Assembly (NCBI GenBank): GCA_036924085.1
Contig: JAVGWX010000007.1
Location: 96,742,641-96,806,640, forward strand
Source of the DNA: Ariolimax columbianus
Lineage: Eukaryota > Mollusca > Gastropoda > Stylommatophora > Arionidae
Length of the DNA: 64,000 bases
Direction: 5' to 3'
Part shown: positions 9,665-23,200 of the stretch, piece after piece
Layout: each line of letters starts with the position of its first letter
How positions within the stretch are numbered: position 1 is the stretch's first letter
Notes under the pieces: generated by a model
The model's input: the letters and a program-made list of their open reading frames with translations, nothing else
The model's database searches: none
Told to the model about the DNA's origin: nothing
Made by a program: the position numbers and the translations under genes

Positions 9665-10115
9665 CAACGACTCATAGATAGCTACTTGCAGCAGGGTCAG
9701 CGAATCATGGCTGGCTGCTTGCATCAGGGTCAGCGAACCATAGCTGGCTGCTTGCATCAGGGTCAGCGAACCATAGCTGGCTGCTTGCATCAGGGTCAGC
9801 GGGTCAGCGAACCATAGCTGGCTGCTTTCATCAGGGTCAGCGAACCATAGCTGACTGCTTGCATCAGGGTCAGCGAACCATAGCTGGCTGCTTGCATCAG
9901 GCTCAGCGAACCAAAGCTGGCTGCTTGCATCAGGGTCAGAGAACCATAGCTGGCTGCTTGCATCAGGGTCAGCGAACCATAGCTGGCTGCTTGCATCAGG
10001 GTCAGCGAACCATAGCTGGCTGCTTGCATCAGGGTCAGCGAACCATAGCTGGCTGCTTGCATCAGGCTCAGCGAACCATAGCTGGCTGCTTGCATCAGGG
10101 TCAGCGAACCATAGC
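9665..10115. repeat. Minisatellite, 33-bp unit, related to the S1 head
   Basis: About 13 copies of a 33-bp unit made of CTGGCTGCTTGCATCAGG and GTCAGCGAACCATAG. Because 33 is a multiple of 3, several frames stay open (for example MQAASYGSLTL repeated on the minus strand). These are not genes. The unit closely resembles the S1 head (CTGACTGCTAGCGTCAGG and GCCAGCGAACCATAG). Confidence 0.95.
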
Positions 10116-10169
10116 TTAATTTTGTCTAAGCGTGGCGGCCCTGGAAACAGGCATCTCTAGTCACTAGTG

Positions 10170-10690
10170 TAGTCTGACCAAGGGATAGGTACTTTAAAAA
10201 ATCCAGCTGAAGTCGGATATGTCGGGACGGAAGGCGCATAAACACTACATCACTGTTAACTACGACCCAGTTTCACAACCTCCGTTTCAGTACAAAGGGC
10301 GAAGAAGAAGAATTACTGAAGGTTCGTGATGCAAGCTGCATCTCACAGTTCAAACATTCTGGACGGAGTCGAAGACGCAGTTAAGGAGCTCATAGACGAA
10401 TGCTTGCGTCAGAGTCAGCGAGTCAGAGCTGTCCAAGACTCTATTTCATCCCCGAGTGAGGCCATTAAAACCGGCTGTATCCGAGCAACCAGGCTGATAT
10501 AGTAGAATTAAAGTCGGAAGGCAAACTCGAACCCGAAATGTACCGTGCTGAAACTGGATGTGTCGTTGCGAAAGGCGACGATAGGGCAGCCTGGCAGTAA
10601 ACTACGACATGAGGTAACAAAACTTTATTTTCAGGACGAAGAAGAAGAAGAAGAAAATGAAGAAGAAGAAGAATAAGAAGAAAAAGAAAA
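10170..10690 (+). mobile_element. Two degraded S1-related SINE copies
   Basis: Two consecutive copies of the S1 middle segment are visible: AGCTGAAGTCGGATATGTCG at about 10204 and GCTGAAACTGGATGTGTCGT at about 10547. The second copy also has an S1-like head (GCTTGCGTCAGAGTCAGCGA near 10402) and a GAAGAAGAAG tail at about 10637-10690. They follow the 33-bp array directly. Confidence 0.65.
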
Positions 10691-10774
10691 AGCATTCTGG
10701 ATATGCCCATCACTTCATAGATCAACAACGGATTTTTCGGAATTCACCAAACATTCTCAATCTTTTCCGACAGG

Positions 10775-11310
10775 GAATACAATTAATTCTTCCCCAATCT
10801 TTGATGTCAGGCAGTACAATTAATTCTTCCCCAATCTTTGATGTCAGGCAGTACAATTAATTCTTCCCCAATCTTTGATGTCAGTCAGTACAATAAATTC
10901 ATCCCTAATCTTGCAGTCAGATAGTGCTATTAATTCATCCCATATCTTGCAGTCAGATAGTGCAATTAATTCATCCCTAATCTTGCAGTCAGATAGTACA
11001 ATTAATTCATCCCATATCTTGTAGTCAGATAGTGCAATTAATTCATCCCTAATCTTGCAGTCAGGTAGTACAATTAACAATTAATTAATCCCTAATCTTG
11101 CAGTCAGATAGTGATATTAATTCATCCCTAATCTTGCAGTCAGGGAGTACAATTAATTCATCCCATATCTTGCAGTCAGATAGTGGTATTAATTCATCCC
11201 TAATCTTGCAGTCAGATAGTGCTATTAATTCATCCCATATCTTGCAGTTAGATAGTGCTATTAATTCATCTCTAATCTTGCAGTCAGATAGTACAATTAA
11301 TTCATACCCA
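10775..11310. repeat. Minisatellite, 36-bp unit
   Basis: About 14-15 copies of a unit containing CAGTCAGATAGTGCAATTAA and TTCATCCCTAATCTTG. Two subfamilies exist: the first three units read TTCTTCCCCAATCTTTGATG, the rest TTCATCCC. CCTAAT and CCATAT variants alternate, so a 72-bp dimer is the current unit of expansion. Confidence 0.95.
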
Positions 11311-11534
11311 CTTGCGGCCAAGATTATGCATTTCCAATCTGACTGTCAGGAAAGGCAATTAAGAATACGCTCTCAATCCAAAAGAAATGCTTCCTAGCCA
11401 TGCACAACTCATAGTCGCACCTGACAACACAAACCCAGTTCCTGATCTTCCCACGATGAGACCTTCTGAACATGAACGAAATTTATTGAGAATAAGTTAA
11501 GCGAGACCAACGCCAAAATGTGTCCTTATTGTTT

Positions 11535-11880
11535 AATGTCCACAATAATTAAGTTTACTCTTTTGGGAGCTCCGATAAGAGTGTTAAGTATCGGGTTGTA
11601 GTAGCTTTCCTCACATCCCGAGCGTGCTGATGAAGGTGGACTGTGGTCTTCCATGCGGTTGTGCTATGCTTGGCGTCATCTGCGTGACGCTCATTACTAT
11701 GGGGATCACGTCGATCCACATCTCGCCAGCTAGACTGCCTTGAAAACAGCATGTTTCCAGGGAACGATATTAGGAAGAGATAGTGGTCGTGGTCAGTATA
11801 TTGATTGTGTCTGACCCAGTCGAGACGTCCTGGTCAGTACGTTGTAGCTGACCGGACTAGCGTCTAAGTGTCTCATGAAA
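11535..11880 (+). mobile_element. Dispersed repeat S5, copy
   Basis: Starts AATGTCCACAATAATTAAG. It shares AGCTTTCCTCACATCCCGAG, GTGCTATGCTTGGCGTCATC and GGGGATCACGTCGATCC with copies at 17462-17800, 34612-34905 (minus), 47836-48420 and 61655-61828. The end contains GACGTCCTGGTCAGTACG, the unit that is tandemly expanded in the 48 kb copy. Nonautonomous; class unknown. Confidence 0.8.
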
Positions 11881-12086
11881 ACACGAAAATATAACTAATG
11901 CATCCATCAGAGCAAATAATTTGCCTTCATTAGAACATGTTTTAACAAAACTAAATCAACGGACACAATTGTTGGTGAAATGGACAGAGGAGGGCAAAGA
12001 TAGAAAATACTAGACTGCTTAATAATATGGCACGAAAATAGATCAGCTGCATGTCAATGAACAAACCACATGTCAATATGTTGTGT

Positions 12087-13030
12087 TGTAGCAAACCCCC
12101 TATTCTTTGCCCTGGCCGTGATCTAACTTAGAACATTCTCACACTCATCCACATCATCATGACCATACTCAGTAAATGACATATCACACAGCAGGTGGCA
12201 TATTTATTATATCATACTCATATCATAGAATGAATAGAGAAATTACAAACACTAAGTAATACATATCTTAACTTAACATTCTACTAAAACGGGAATTGTA
12301 AGCATTAGCTATTGATGGAATTCCCAACTATCTAAAAACCCAGTTCTATTGCCTTGCAATTACATCACACACACATCGCCTTAACTGCGTCTTCAACACA
12401 CCTTATCAAATACTCTTCCTCACTGAAATCCCCTCAGGCGGGCGATCTCGACATAACTCGTTCACAATGTGTCCTTGCTTACAACCACACTTTCAGATTA
12501 TCTATTAATGTAAAACTCACACACCTATTTGAGCGATCCTGTTCTATCACTAAACATTCGTCCAACCGTCTATCAATCGCTGCTCTATCTAAGTCGGTGA
12601 GTTAAACATACTATCTACATTCAGTCTCTCTCTCTCTCTCTCTCCTCCATACAGCCTCTCTCTATCCAGCCTCTCTCTCTCCAGCCTCTCGAGCTAAACT
12701 TTGTCTCGAGTTATATATCCTCAAGCAAGGCCAGAGCTTGACCAATCGATCTCAGGTGATGGTCATCTTCAGTCCCATTGGACGAAACACTTTGCACACC
12801 TGTCACTCATTATCTCGCAGCAAGCCCCGCTGCCAATTTCGTCTGTCAATCAATCTCCCCCTACCAAAATCGGAAGGCCAGTGGTCAGTTTCTACCTGTG
12901 CACATTCCTTAACCCAACTCTGTTCTCCTTTGCTGAGACGGTGAGTGACCTTGACATGCATTCAGGTAGCTTTAAGCTTTAACATGTTCAGGCATCCTAA
13001 ACTCCCCTTGCTCCGGCGGGAACTGTTACA
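12087..13030 (-). mobile_element. Solo LTR, copy 2 (944 bp)
   Basis: Second copy of the LTR at 6126-7034, same orientation. It starts TGTAGCAAACCCCC (diverged from TGTAACAGACCC) and ends CTGTTACA. A 4-bp direct repeat GTGT flanks it (12083-12086 and 13031-13034). The target differs from the CGAG of copy 1, so these are independent insertions and not one segmental duplication. It carries a CT-rich expansion at about 12628-12690 not seen in copy 1. Confidence 0.8.
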
Positions 13031-13059
13031 GTGTCTCCGTTGTTTTTAAATGTCAGAAG

Positions 13060-13321
13060 GGGGACGGCGTGGGCTAGGGGATAAGTGACACGGCTCACAA
13101 TCCGAAGGTGCTGGGTTAGATCCCCATCTTAGCACCGGTCGTTACCCCTGGGAAGCAAACCCTTAGAAAATGCAGGAGGAAGCAGACCCTTAGATAAAAT
13201 GCATACTGAACTCGGATGCATTGGGCCGACAGGCGCAAAATAAAAACCACAGTGCAACGCACACCGCCTTGGTGGAATAGAAGAAATAAGGCGTCGCAAA
13301 AAAAAAAAAAACAACAAAAAT
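13060..13321 (+). mobile_element. tRNA-derived SINE S2, copy 1
   Basis: Polymerase III-type head with a B-box-like GGGTTAGATCC at about 13113, a middle segment, and a poly(A)-rich end. A 10-bp direct repeat ATGTCAGAAG flanks it (13050-13059 and 13322-13331). It lies about 30 bp from the end of the solo LTR. Confidence 0.9.
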
Positions 13322-13374
13322 ATGTCAGAAGTCACCACCAAGGTTTCTTATCTATACTATATTTCTCAAAATGA

Positions 13375-13375
<1 letters not shown>

Positions 13376-13440
<65 letters not shown>

Positions 13441-13480
13441 ATGTGTGTGTGCGCGCGTATGTGCGCGTTAGTGTGCGTGT
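13376..13480. repeat. (TA)n/(TG)n microsatellite
   Basis: Alternating TA tract followed by TG-rich repeat. Short open frames across it are artefacts. Confidence 0.95.
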
Positions 13481-13539
13481 TTGTGTGTCTGAAGATGCAA
13501 TAACTAGCACACGGAAAGACTTGACGAGCTGAAATTTCC

Positions 13540-14009
13540 ATTGCACATTCTATGGATGATTTTTAGATCAATTCAACTATTTCACAGCGCTATCTTACTT
13601 ACACCAGGAGTAGACATACGCAAGATACCATGTGTTCTTCAAATCCTTGGAAAAATTGATGAGCGACACACGTGAGAAGAGGTGGAGATCCATGATTGCT
13701 AAAGTCAACCGGCAGGGCACATGATGGTGATGAGGGTGGACAGAATAAAAGGGGAAAGGGGGGATGGGCGTGGGGAGAGAGAAACTTGCGTAGTTGAGGT
13801 CACAACCTTGAAAAGAGCATACAGAGTGGAAATGATTTCATTCCAAGAATTCCGCAATCCGATCTTAAAATGAAGTGTTTTTTTCTGTTTACTGTGCGAA
13901 GTCGTGCAGTACAGCTAGTCAATTTATAATATTTATGCTTTTACCTTTTATGTTTTCGTAATGCTAATCCGCAATCCACTAAAATCTTGTATTTCTTTTC
14001 CAACTTTAG
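13540..14009 (+). other. Possible 5' region or 5' intron of the three-exon gene
   Basis: Unique-looking sequence that ends in a good acceptor, a pyrimidine-rich run closing CAACTTTAG|G at 14009, with a TGCTAAT branch-point-like motif about 45 nt upstream. This suggests that an untranslated exon lies further 5'. No promoter identified. Confidence 0.4.
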
Positions 14010-14203
14010 GACTGGCGTAAACATTAAGAACTAGTGGGTAACCAGATGGATCTAAACAGCACCTACACTCCGCCAATCAACAACGCTTGTGTCCCAGATA
14101 TCTTCAACCGTCTGGACGCTGACGTCATAGAGAGGACCAGAGTGGCCAACAATCAACTCAACATGAGGTTGCTGATGGAGCAGAAGGTCATCTCCAAATA
14201 TAG
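14010..14203 (+). CDS. Exon 1 (first coding exon) of the three-exon gene
   Basis: Contains 36 nt of 5' untranslated sequence and codons 1-52 plus two bases. The acceptor at 14009 and donor at 14204 bound it. The 22-bp array of intron 1 begins only about 25 bp beyond the donor. Confidence 0.7.
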
Positions 14204-17200
14204 GTCAATCATTTTCGGCCATTTAACTGCGAACTATCTACTTTCAAACTATGAACTATCTACCATCAAACTATGAACTATCTACTTTCAAACTATGAAC
14301 TATCTATCATAAAACTATGAACTATCTATCATCAAACTATGAACTATCTACCATCAAACTATGAACTATCTATCATCAAACTATGAACTATCTACCATCA
14401 AACTATGAACTATCTACTTTCAAACTATCTATCATCAAACTATGAACTATCTATCATCAAACTATGAACTATCTATCATCAAACTATGAACTATCTACCA
14501 TCAAACTATGAACTATCTACTTTCAAACTATGAACTATCTATCATCAAAATATGAACCATCGACCATCAAACTATGAACTATCTACTTTCAAACTATGAA
14601 CTATCTACTTTAACACTATGAACTATCTACCATCAAACTACGAACTATCTACTTTCAAACTATGAACTATCTACCATCAAACTATGAACTATCTATCATC
14701 AAACTATGAACTATCTATCATCAAACTATGAACTATCTACCATCAAACTATGAACTATCTACTTTCAAACTATGAACTTTCTACCATCAAACTATGAATT
14801 ATCAACCATCAAACTATGAACTATCTATCATCAAACTACAAACTATCTACCATCAAACTATGAGCTATCTACTTTCAAACTATGAACTATCTATCATCAA
14901 ACTACAAACTATCTACCGTCAAACTATGAGCTATCTACCATCAAACTATGAACTATCTACCATCAAACTATGAACTATCTACCATCAAACTATGAACTAT
15001 CTACCATCAAACTATGAACTATCTACCATCAAACTATGAACTATCTATCATCAAACTACAAACTATCTACCATCAAACTATGAACTATCTATCATCAAAC
15101 TACAAACTATCTACCATCAAACTATGAGCTATCTACCATCAAACTATGAACTATCTACCATCAAACTATGAACTATCTACCATAAAACTATGAACTATCT
15201 ACCATCAAACTATGAACTATCTACCATCAAACTATGAACTATCTACTTTCAAACTATGAACTATCTATAATCAAACTACAAACTATCTACCATCAAACTA
15301 TGAGCTATCTACCATCAAACTATGAACTATCTACCATCAAACTATGAACTATCTACCATAAAACTATGAACTATCTACCATCAAACAATGAACTATCTAC
15401 CATCAAACTATGAACTATCTACCATAAAACTATGAACTATCTACCATCAAACTATGAACTATCTACCATCAAACTATGAACTATCTACTTTCAAACTATG
15501 AACTATCTATAATCAAACTACAAACTATCTACCATCAAACTATGAGCTATCTACCATCAAACTATGAACTATCTACCATCAAACTATGAACTATCTACCA
15601 TAAAACTATGAACTATCTACCATCAAACAATGAACTATCTATCATCAAACTACAAACTATCTACCATCAAACTATCAACTATCTACCATCAAACTATGAA
15701 CTATCTACCATCAAACTATGAACTATCTACTTTCAAACTATGAACTATCTATCATCAAACTACAAACTATTTACCATCAAACTATGAGCTATCTACCATC
15801 AAACTATGAACTATCTACCATCAAGCTATGAACTATCTACCATAAAACTATGAACTATCTACCATCAAACTATGAACTATCTATCATCAAACTACAAACT
15901 ATCTACCATCAAACTATCAACTATCTACCATCAAACTATGACTTATCTACCATCAAACTATGAACTATCTACTTTCAAACTATGAACTATCTACCATCAA
16001 ACTACAAACTTTCAAATTTGTTCTGTCAGCCGAGCGGCATCAAGTATTTTGGGGGCCTGGAATTGTCTTTTGTGGGAAACTGTTCTGCGGTCGCTGTCTA
16101 TATTTAGCCGATTCAGTACTTGCACGTTAGTAACAAATGTCATATCGTAGTTCAGCACGTAGTCAATCTCGGCCTTTCCGGTTTAGTGAGTGACAGGTCT
16201 ACCATTTCCCATCAGGTATCTTGAAGTAGGTATTCATGACATGCAATTTTTTAATTTGAGCAAAAACCGTTCAGCGTTCTCCTCTTTCATTTCTCGTGTC
16301 GCGAAAATTTGAATGTAGCATTATCTTGGTTATTTTTAAAATGTTGAATGTGAATCTGAACTTCTAAAGATTGCACAATAGTATTTTGCTTGAGTCTGAC
16401 CTCAGTACACAGACTGTTGGGGTGGATCTTCTTCTTCTTTCGTTCGCTTTAAAATATTGTCTATATCTGCAATGTTGTCTCTTGTATAAACTTCACTGTC
16501 TTTTGTAGTTCACACACAGGTCCATAAAGTTTCTCTTCCAGTGTTGTTTCTATGGACCAGTGAGATTTTCTCTGTATATCATATTCAGAGCAGTTTTGTA
16601 GAATGTGCTCTGCTGTCTGGGGTGCCTGTCCGCATGTACACATGGCTGAGTTGCCAATCTTCATTTTTGTGTACATGTGGCTGCGGAGTCGGTTGTGTCC
16701 TGTTCTAAGGCGCAACACAACAGTTTGCTCTTGTCTGTTCATGTTATGGTAATCGTCTGGTGTTACTGTTGGTGGCTTTCTGATTGGTTTGATCATCCTT
16801 ATCTTCTGTTGGTATGTAACTGGTACATCTGGCTGCTCGTCTGTAGCACCCTCCTTTGCCAGTCGATCTGCTCTCTCGTTTCCTGGTATTCCACAATGAG
16901 AAGGTATCCACTGCATGATAATCTTGCGCTGGTTGCTCAGTTCAGACAGTAGAGCCTGTAGATCTAGATGTATTTGATTATTGATGGAAAGCCACCGAAC
17001 AACAGAGACAAGCGTCTGGTCTCAAGGGTGTCATTGTTCTTTGTCGATTTAAAATATTCACTCGCAATCTTCTAAACAGATCAAAACACAACGTTAAAAG
17101 ATACCATTTTGACTATTTAAGAAAAGCAATATCAGCAAACAACCTTTGCAATGGGGATTAGTTTGTGGAAAGTGAATATGTATTATTACCATAAATAAAC

Positions 17201-20200
17201 AGCATACATTTGAAAGATTGATTTAGTTTCTCCTAACGTGTTTTCAAATTAATTATAGTCGTACTAACAATACATTCAATAATTGATCCACTATTTGGTC
17301 TCCTGTATTCTCTAGTATTGTCTGATTGCTTACGTTTCAAATGTCAGAAAACATTCTTTCTGAAAAACTAAATGATCACGTGTCCAACTCCATGTTTTCT
17401 GAATAACTATTGTTATCTGTTTTTCAATATTTGACGTCAGACATATTACCTACCCTATGTTGTTTGGAATGCCCACAATGAGTAGGTTACTCTTATGTGC
17501 GCCGTGAAAAGGGCGTTAAGTGACGGGTTGCAGTAGCTTTCCTCACATCTAGAGTGTGCTAATGAAGGTGAACCGAGGTCATCCGGGCAGTTGTGCTATG
17601 CTTGGCTTCATCTGCGTGTCGCTCACTACTACGGAGATCACGTCGAGCCTCACCTTGTTAGCCCGACTGTTGTCCCTGACAACAGCTCGTTTCCAGGACG
17701 ACCACTGAGGAGGTCAGGTGAGGGTCTTGGCCAATATATTTCTCCTAATCCTGACTAAGATTCTCTGATCAGTGTTTTGCCAGACCGGATGTTAGCCTCA
17801 TCGTCCTATTTCCTACCCTAATATTATATTACTTGAATGGCCTCAATATGGCTTGATGTAACTTAATTTTGAAACCGGTATATAATAGTGGCTCCAACAC
17901 TGGCTGACAAAGACACGGAACACTCCAGAGCAGGAATCTCGAACAACACTCATTTCTAAGGGCCATGGTTCTTGTAGTGTAAATAGCATATCGAGAAAAT
18001 TTGATCTACTGAAGAATAAAAGAAGGTCGCTACCACATCTAACTTATTCTAAGGTTCTGGGTGGGGATTCAATGCGTCCTGTATCTTGATACATCAAATG
18101 TGTTCGAAGCGAAACATTTTAATTATCACCACTGCCCGTTTAATGGGAAGAAATCTGAGGGTATCTCTAGAAAAATGAGAATAGAAACAGTTCTGAATAT
18201 CGAACAAATATTAATCTAGATTGGAGAAACCTTTATGAATACCGAACAAGTATTGATCTAGATTGTAGAAACATTTATGAATACCGAACAAGTATTGATC
18301 TAGATTGGAGAAACATTTATGAATACCGAACAAGTATTGATCTAGATTGCAAGAAGAAGAGGAAGAATGCAGGTTTTATTGCAAACACACACACACACAG
18401 ACGCACACACACACAGACATACACTCACACACACACATGCACGCACACAAGCATGCACGCAAACAATCACACACACACACACTCACATGCACGCACACAA
18501 GCACACACACACCAGACACACACGCACGGTCACATGCACACACACACATACACATACAGACACAGGCACACGCTAATATGCACGTACGCACACACAGACA
18601 CACACACGCAAACACATACCCACACGCACTAGCCCGAGCAAACAGACGCAGACACATCCACATACACACGCACACACACACGCACACATCCACAAGCACA
18701 TACCCCGCAGGCATCCAGTAGATGTTTTACATTTAATTTATTCTGCAGACAGGAGGCGGAGAAGTTTCTGCTGATTGAAAAATCTCGCGTGAGACGAGAG
18801 CTCGCGCGCATCACGCAAACAATCCCTTCTGGCGTGAGTATACGAGACTTGGACGAAAAGATATTTGAGACTAGCTATCACGTGTTGCAGGTAATGTCAA
18901 AAGTATGACTCTTATTATATTACCATTTCTTTCTCTTCCATCTCTTTCTTTACCTTCACATCAAATATGCGTGCGTTTATTAGCACAATTCGTCCGGCTA
19001 AATTAAATAATAGGGTGCAGATGAACAAAATATAGATGCTACGAAAACAAGCAAAAGCAGCATTGCACACCAAAGTAAACAAAACCCAAATAAATGAAAG
19101 AATAAACAAGTAATAATAATATGACCCGTATGAAGGCCAAAAGGAGGCGACATCTCACATCAGACAAAATATATGTTTGACAGGACACTTGGTTGCAAGT
19201 ATATACAACAAAAAGAGAATATATAATAATATCCCCCTACAGGATAAATAGAAGCAAACAGACTGACAACAAAAATGTGAATAAAACCTTCGTTACAACT
19301 AATACGCTTTCATCAGGGACACAGAACAAAACAATTGAAAACAACTAACAAATCATGAAAGTATCGAAGAACATGTAAGTGTTCTAAGCTGCAGGTCGTA
19401 ATTGAGAATAAATAAGAAACACAAATACAGATTAATAGTCAGATAGTGAAAGAAGTACAATTTGATCTATTTTGGGAACAGATAGTGAAAGAAATGCAAT
19501 TTGATCTATCCGGGAACAGATAGTGAAAGAAATGCAATTTGATCTATTCGGGAACAGATAGTGAAAGAAATGCAATTTGATCTATCCGGGAACAGATAGT
19601 GAAAGAAATGCAATTTGATCTATTCGGGAACAGATAGTGAAAGAAATGCAATTTGATCTATTCGGGAACAGATAGTGAAAGAAATGCAATTTGATCTATT
19701 TTGGGAACAGATAGTGAAAGAAATGCAATTTGATCTATCCGGGAACAGATAGTGAAAGAAATGCAATTTGATCTATTTTGGGAACAGATAGTGAAAGAAA
19801 TGCAATTTGATCTATCCGGGAACAGATAGTGAAAGAAATGCAATTTGATCTATCCGGGAACAGATAGTGAAAGAAATGCAATTTGATCTATTTTGGGAAC
19901 AGATAGTGAAAGAAATGCAATTTGATCTATTTTGGGAACAGATAGTGAAAGAAATGCAATTTGATCTATCCGGGAACAGATAGTGAAAGAAGTACAATTT
20001 GATCTATTTTGGGAACAGATAGTGAAAGAAATGCAATTTGATCTTATCCGGGAACAGATAGTGAAAGAAATGCAATTTGATCTATTTTGGGAACAGATAG
20101 TGAAAGAAATGCAATTTGATCTATCCGGGAACAGATAGTGAAAGAAATGCAATTTGATCTATTTTGGGAACAGATAGTGAAAGAAATGCAATTTGATCTA

Positions 20201-23200
20201 TCCGGGAACAGATAGTGAAAGAAATGCAATTTGATCTATTTTGGGAACAGATAGTGAAAGAAATGCAATTTGATCTATCCGGGAACAGATAGTGAAAGAA
20301 ATGCAATTTGATCTATTTGGTCGTAGTTGAGGATAAATAAAAAACAAAAATATAGCTTACAAATTAATAGTCAAATAGTGAAAAAAGTACAATTTGATCT
20401 ATTTGGGAACAGATAATGAAAGAAGTGTAATTTGCCGAGTTCAAGAATAGAAGTACAGACAACAAACGGGCTCATTGGCCGAGCTCAAGAATAGGAGGCC
20501 ATGACATCTGACGGGCTCATGGGCCGAGCTAAAGACGAAGACAGGTGGAGTTTCATGTGCTGAGCTCTAGGTTAGGATACATGGAAGGCGGAGTTTCTAT
20601 GACAACTGGAGACGAGATCCGGGGAATTGGAAGCTCCAGGTGCTGCATTGGACCATCACTACTGCTGGTCTACTTTCAGGAAGCCTGTAATTGAGCCATT
20701 GTAGCTGCGGTTTCACTAGCAATGGTTTTATATGGTGAGGTTGTCAGACCCATTCAGAATATTCTTTAGTCGACTTTTACGACATCCCTAAAACGTAACA
20801 CTGGCTCTTTTCTGTTTGCGAACTTTGACAGAAAAAAATATAGAAATACATAATGACATTTATATTTGCTTTATAGACTACCAGAAGGGTTTTGACAGAG
20901 TCAAACATGAAAAATTAATTATATGTTTCTAAGAAATAGGTCTAGATGGTAAAGACATAAGACTGCTCCGTAATCTGTACTGGGAACAAACTGCTACAGA
21001 AAATCAGGACAGTTCTGCTCTACAAGTATAGATGTAAAAAGAGGAGTGAGACAGGGATGTGTATCATCCCCTTGTCTTTTTAATATCTGCACAGAAGAAA
21101 TATTTAAACATGTAGAGGTGATGCCAGGGCTTATCATTGTAGGAGTGGCAATGAACAATCTTAGAATATGCGGATGATACAGTTTTGGTGGCAAAAAAGT
21201 GAGCAAGAATTACAGGAGCTTGTGACAACAATATACACAATAAGTCAAGAGTTTGGATTAGGCATAAACATAAAGAAAACTAATACTATGATAATTGAGA
21301 AAAGTGACAAGAAAACATGCTTGCAGAGAAAAATAAAAGATCAACTACTTGAACAGGTAGTTTCTTCTATCTAGGTCATATAATAACGGAAGATGGCAGC
21401 TGTGAAAAAGAAATCAGAAAGAAAATAGGCATGGCTAAGATGGTATTCAGCAACATGCGACACATACTGACATCCAAACAGATAAATCAGAATTTGAAAA
21501 TGAGAATTGTCAGGTGTCACTACTTTATGGCGCAGAAACATGGACAATGAATAACAAGTTGGAAAAGAGTACTGAAGCTTTCGAGATGTTGGTGTATAGA
21601 AGATTGGGTTGCATTTCTTGGAAAGAGAAGAAAACAAATTTGGAGGTATTGGAAAAGTTGGGCGTGAAAAGAGAATTGAATGATCGAAATCAGGGTTAGA
21701 CAGTTACGTTATTTTCGGGATATAACAATACATACCTTCTTGTTGAAGACCATGCTTGAGGGTAGGGTTAAAGGCAGTCGTTCAAGAGGCAGACAACGCT
21801 TTAATTGGCTAGATAACATCGGGAGATGGACTGGAAAAAAACCTCTCAGATTTCACAGTAACGACAAGCGATAGAGTACACTGGGGATCCATTGCAGCCG
21901 ACCTTCGATGCGGAGATGACACCTGAACTGAACACTGACACTACTTTCCTTACACACAACAAACCACAAAGGGATGGATTAAAATCCATAATAACAAGAG
22001 GTTGCATAGATATGTAGTCAGCCATGTTGAGTTACACGACGCGTGATAAGGATAATCTCTTAAACCACATATTGCTAGCAGCTCTGAAACGAAAGTGCTA
22101 GGTGAGTTATTTCTGTACAGATACGTTATTTCTGTACAGATAACTTATTTCTGTAATAGATGCGTTATTTTGTGTGTTATTTCTGTAAAAGATGTGTTAT
22201 TTATGTAATTGGTGTGTTATTTCTTAAGTAAATTAATTATAACTGTCACAAATCAATAATTTATGTAGCTTACTGAGATGTTTTAATGTTGTTCGGAGCT
22301 ACTGGGACTGAGTTCATTTAACTGTCTACATTCTAAAAAATTAGTAGCTGTTTGGTGGGGTTATCTTAACTTAACTTAACGTCTTTATACTGGTTTAGAA
22401 GACTATGCAGAGTCTGTATACAATCAGTTTCATTTACATTAAAGCTATGCGCATCCAATATCTTCTGAAATGCATTAATTGTCCTTGCCTCCACTACTTC
22501 CTGTGCCAATACATTCCAAGCATTCACCATTCTCTGACTAAAAATGTTTTTTTTTAAAATAACTAATCGGGACCTTTCCTTAGTTTATTTGTAGCAATAC
22601 CCTCTTGTTCTTGATGGTGGTTGTATTTTGAAAAAAAACAACGTGTTATAGTCTAATTTATCCTTCCCTTTGATTATCTTATAAACCTGTATTAAGTCAC
22701 CTCGAATTCTTCTCTTTTCTAGCCACTGCAGGCCGGTTTTTCTGAGCCTTTCCTTATAACTGTAATTCTGGAATCCCAATATGAGCCTTGTCGCTCTTTT
22801 TTGTATCCTTTCCAGCATGTCTATGTCTCCTCTACGATAAGGACTCAACACCTGTACACATTACTCCAATCTAAACCTTACTAATGCTTTATAAAGTTTG
22901 ACAATCATTTCCTTACTTTAATTGTTTAATATTTCTTTTGTTTACACCTAACTATGCATCTGCCTTTTTCACTGCTACCTGGACTTGCTCACTCACTTTA
23001 CATGTATGATCTATTATACCCATAGGTCCCTTTCCTTTTCTATCATTCTTATATTGTTCTCGCCTATTCTGCAATTATGTTCCAAATTGGATCTACCCAT
23101 GTGGATGAATGTATATTTATCTACATTAAACTTGCTGCAAGTTGTCTATATTCTAGAATATTAGTCACTGTTTGGTGGGTTTATCTTGCAAGATGTTGTG

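Noticed and set aside
6126..13030. A single LTR retrotransposon bounded by the two LTR copies
   Set aside because: The two LTRs have different 4-bp flanking repeats (CGAG and GTGT), and the DNA between them consists of other repeats with no gag or pol.
18376..18714. Cys/Val-rich 112-codon ORF as a toxin-like peptide
   Set aside because: It is the minus-strand reading of a CA microsatellite inside intron 1.
19437..20320. CRISPR-like array (38-bp repeats)
   Set aside because: The repeats are contiguous without unique spacers, in an animal-type genome with introns and SINEs; a plain minisatellite. The same applies to all other arrays here.
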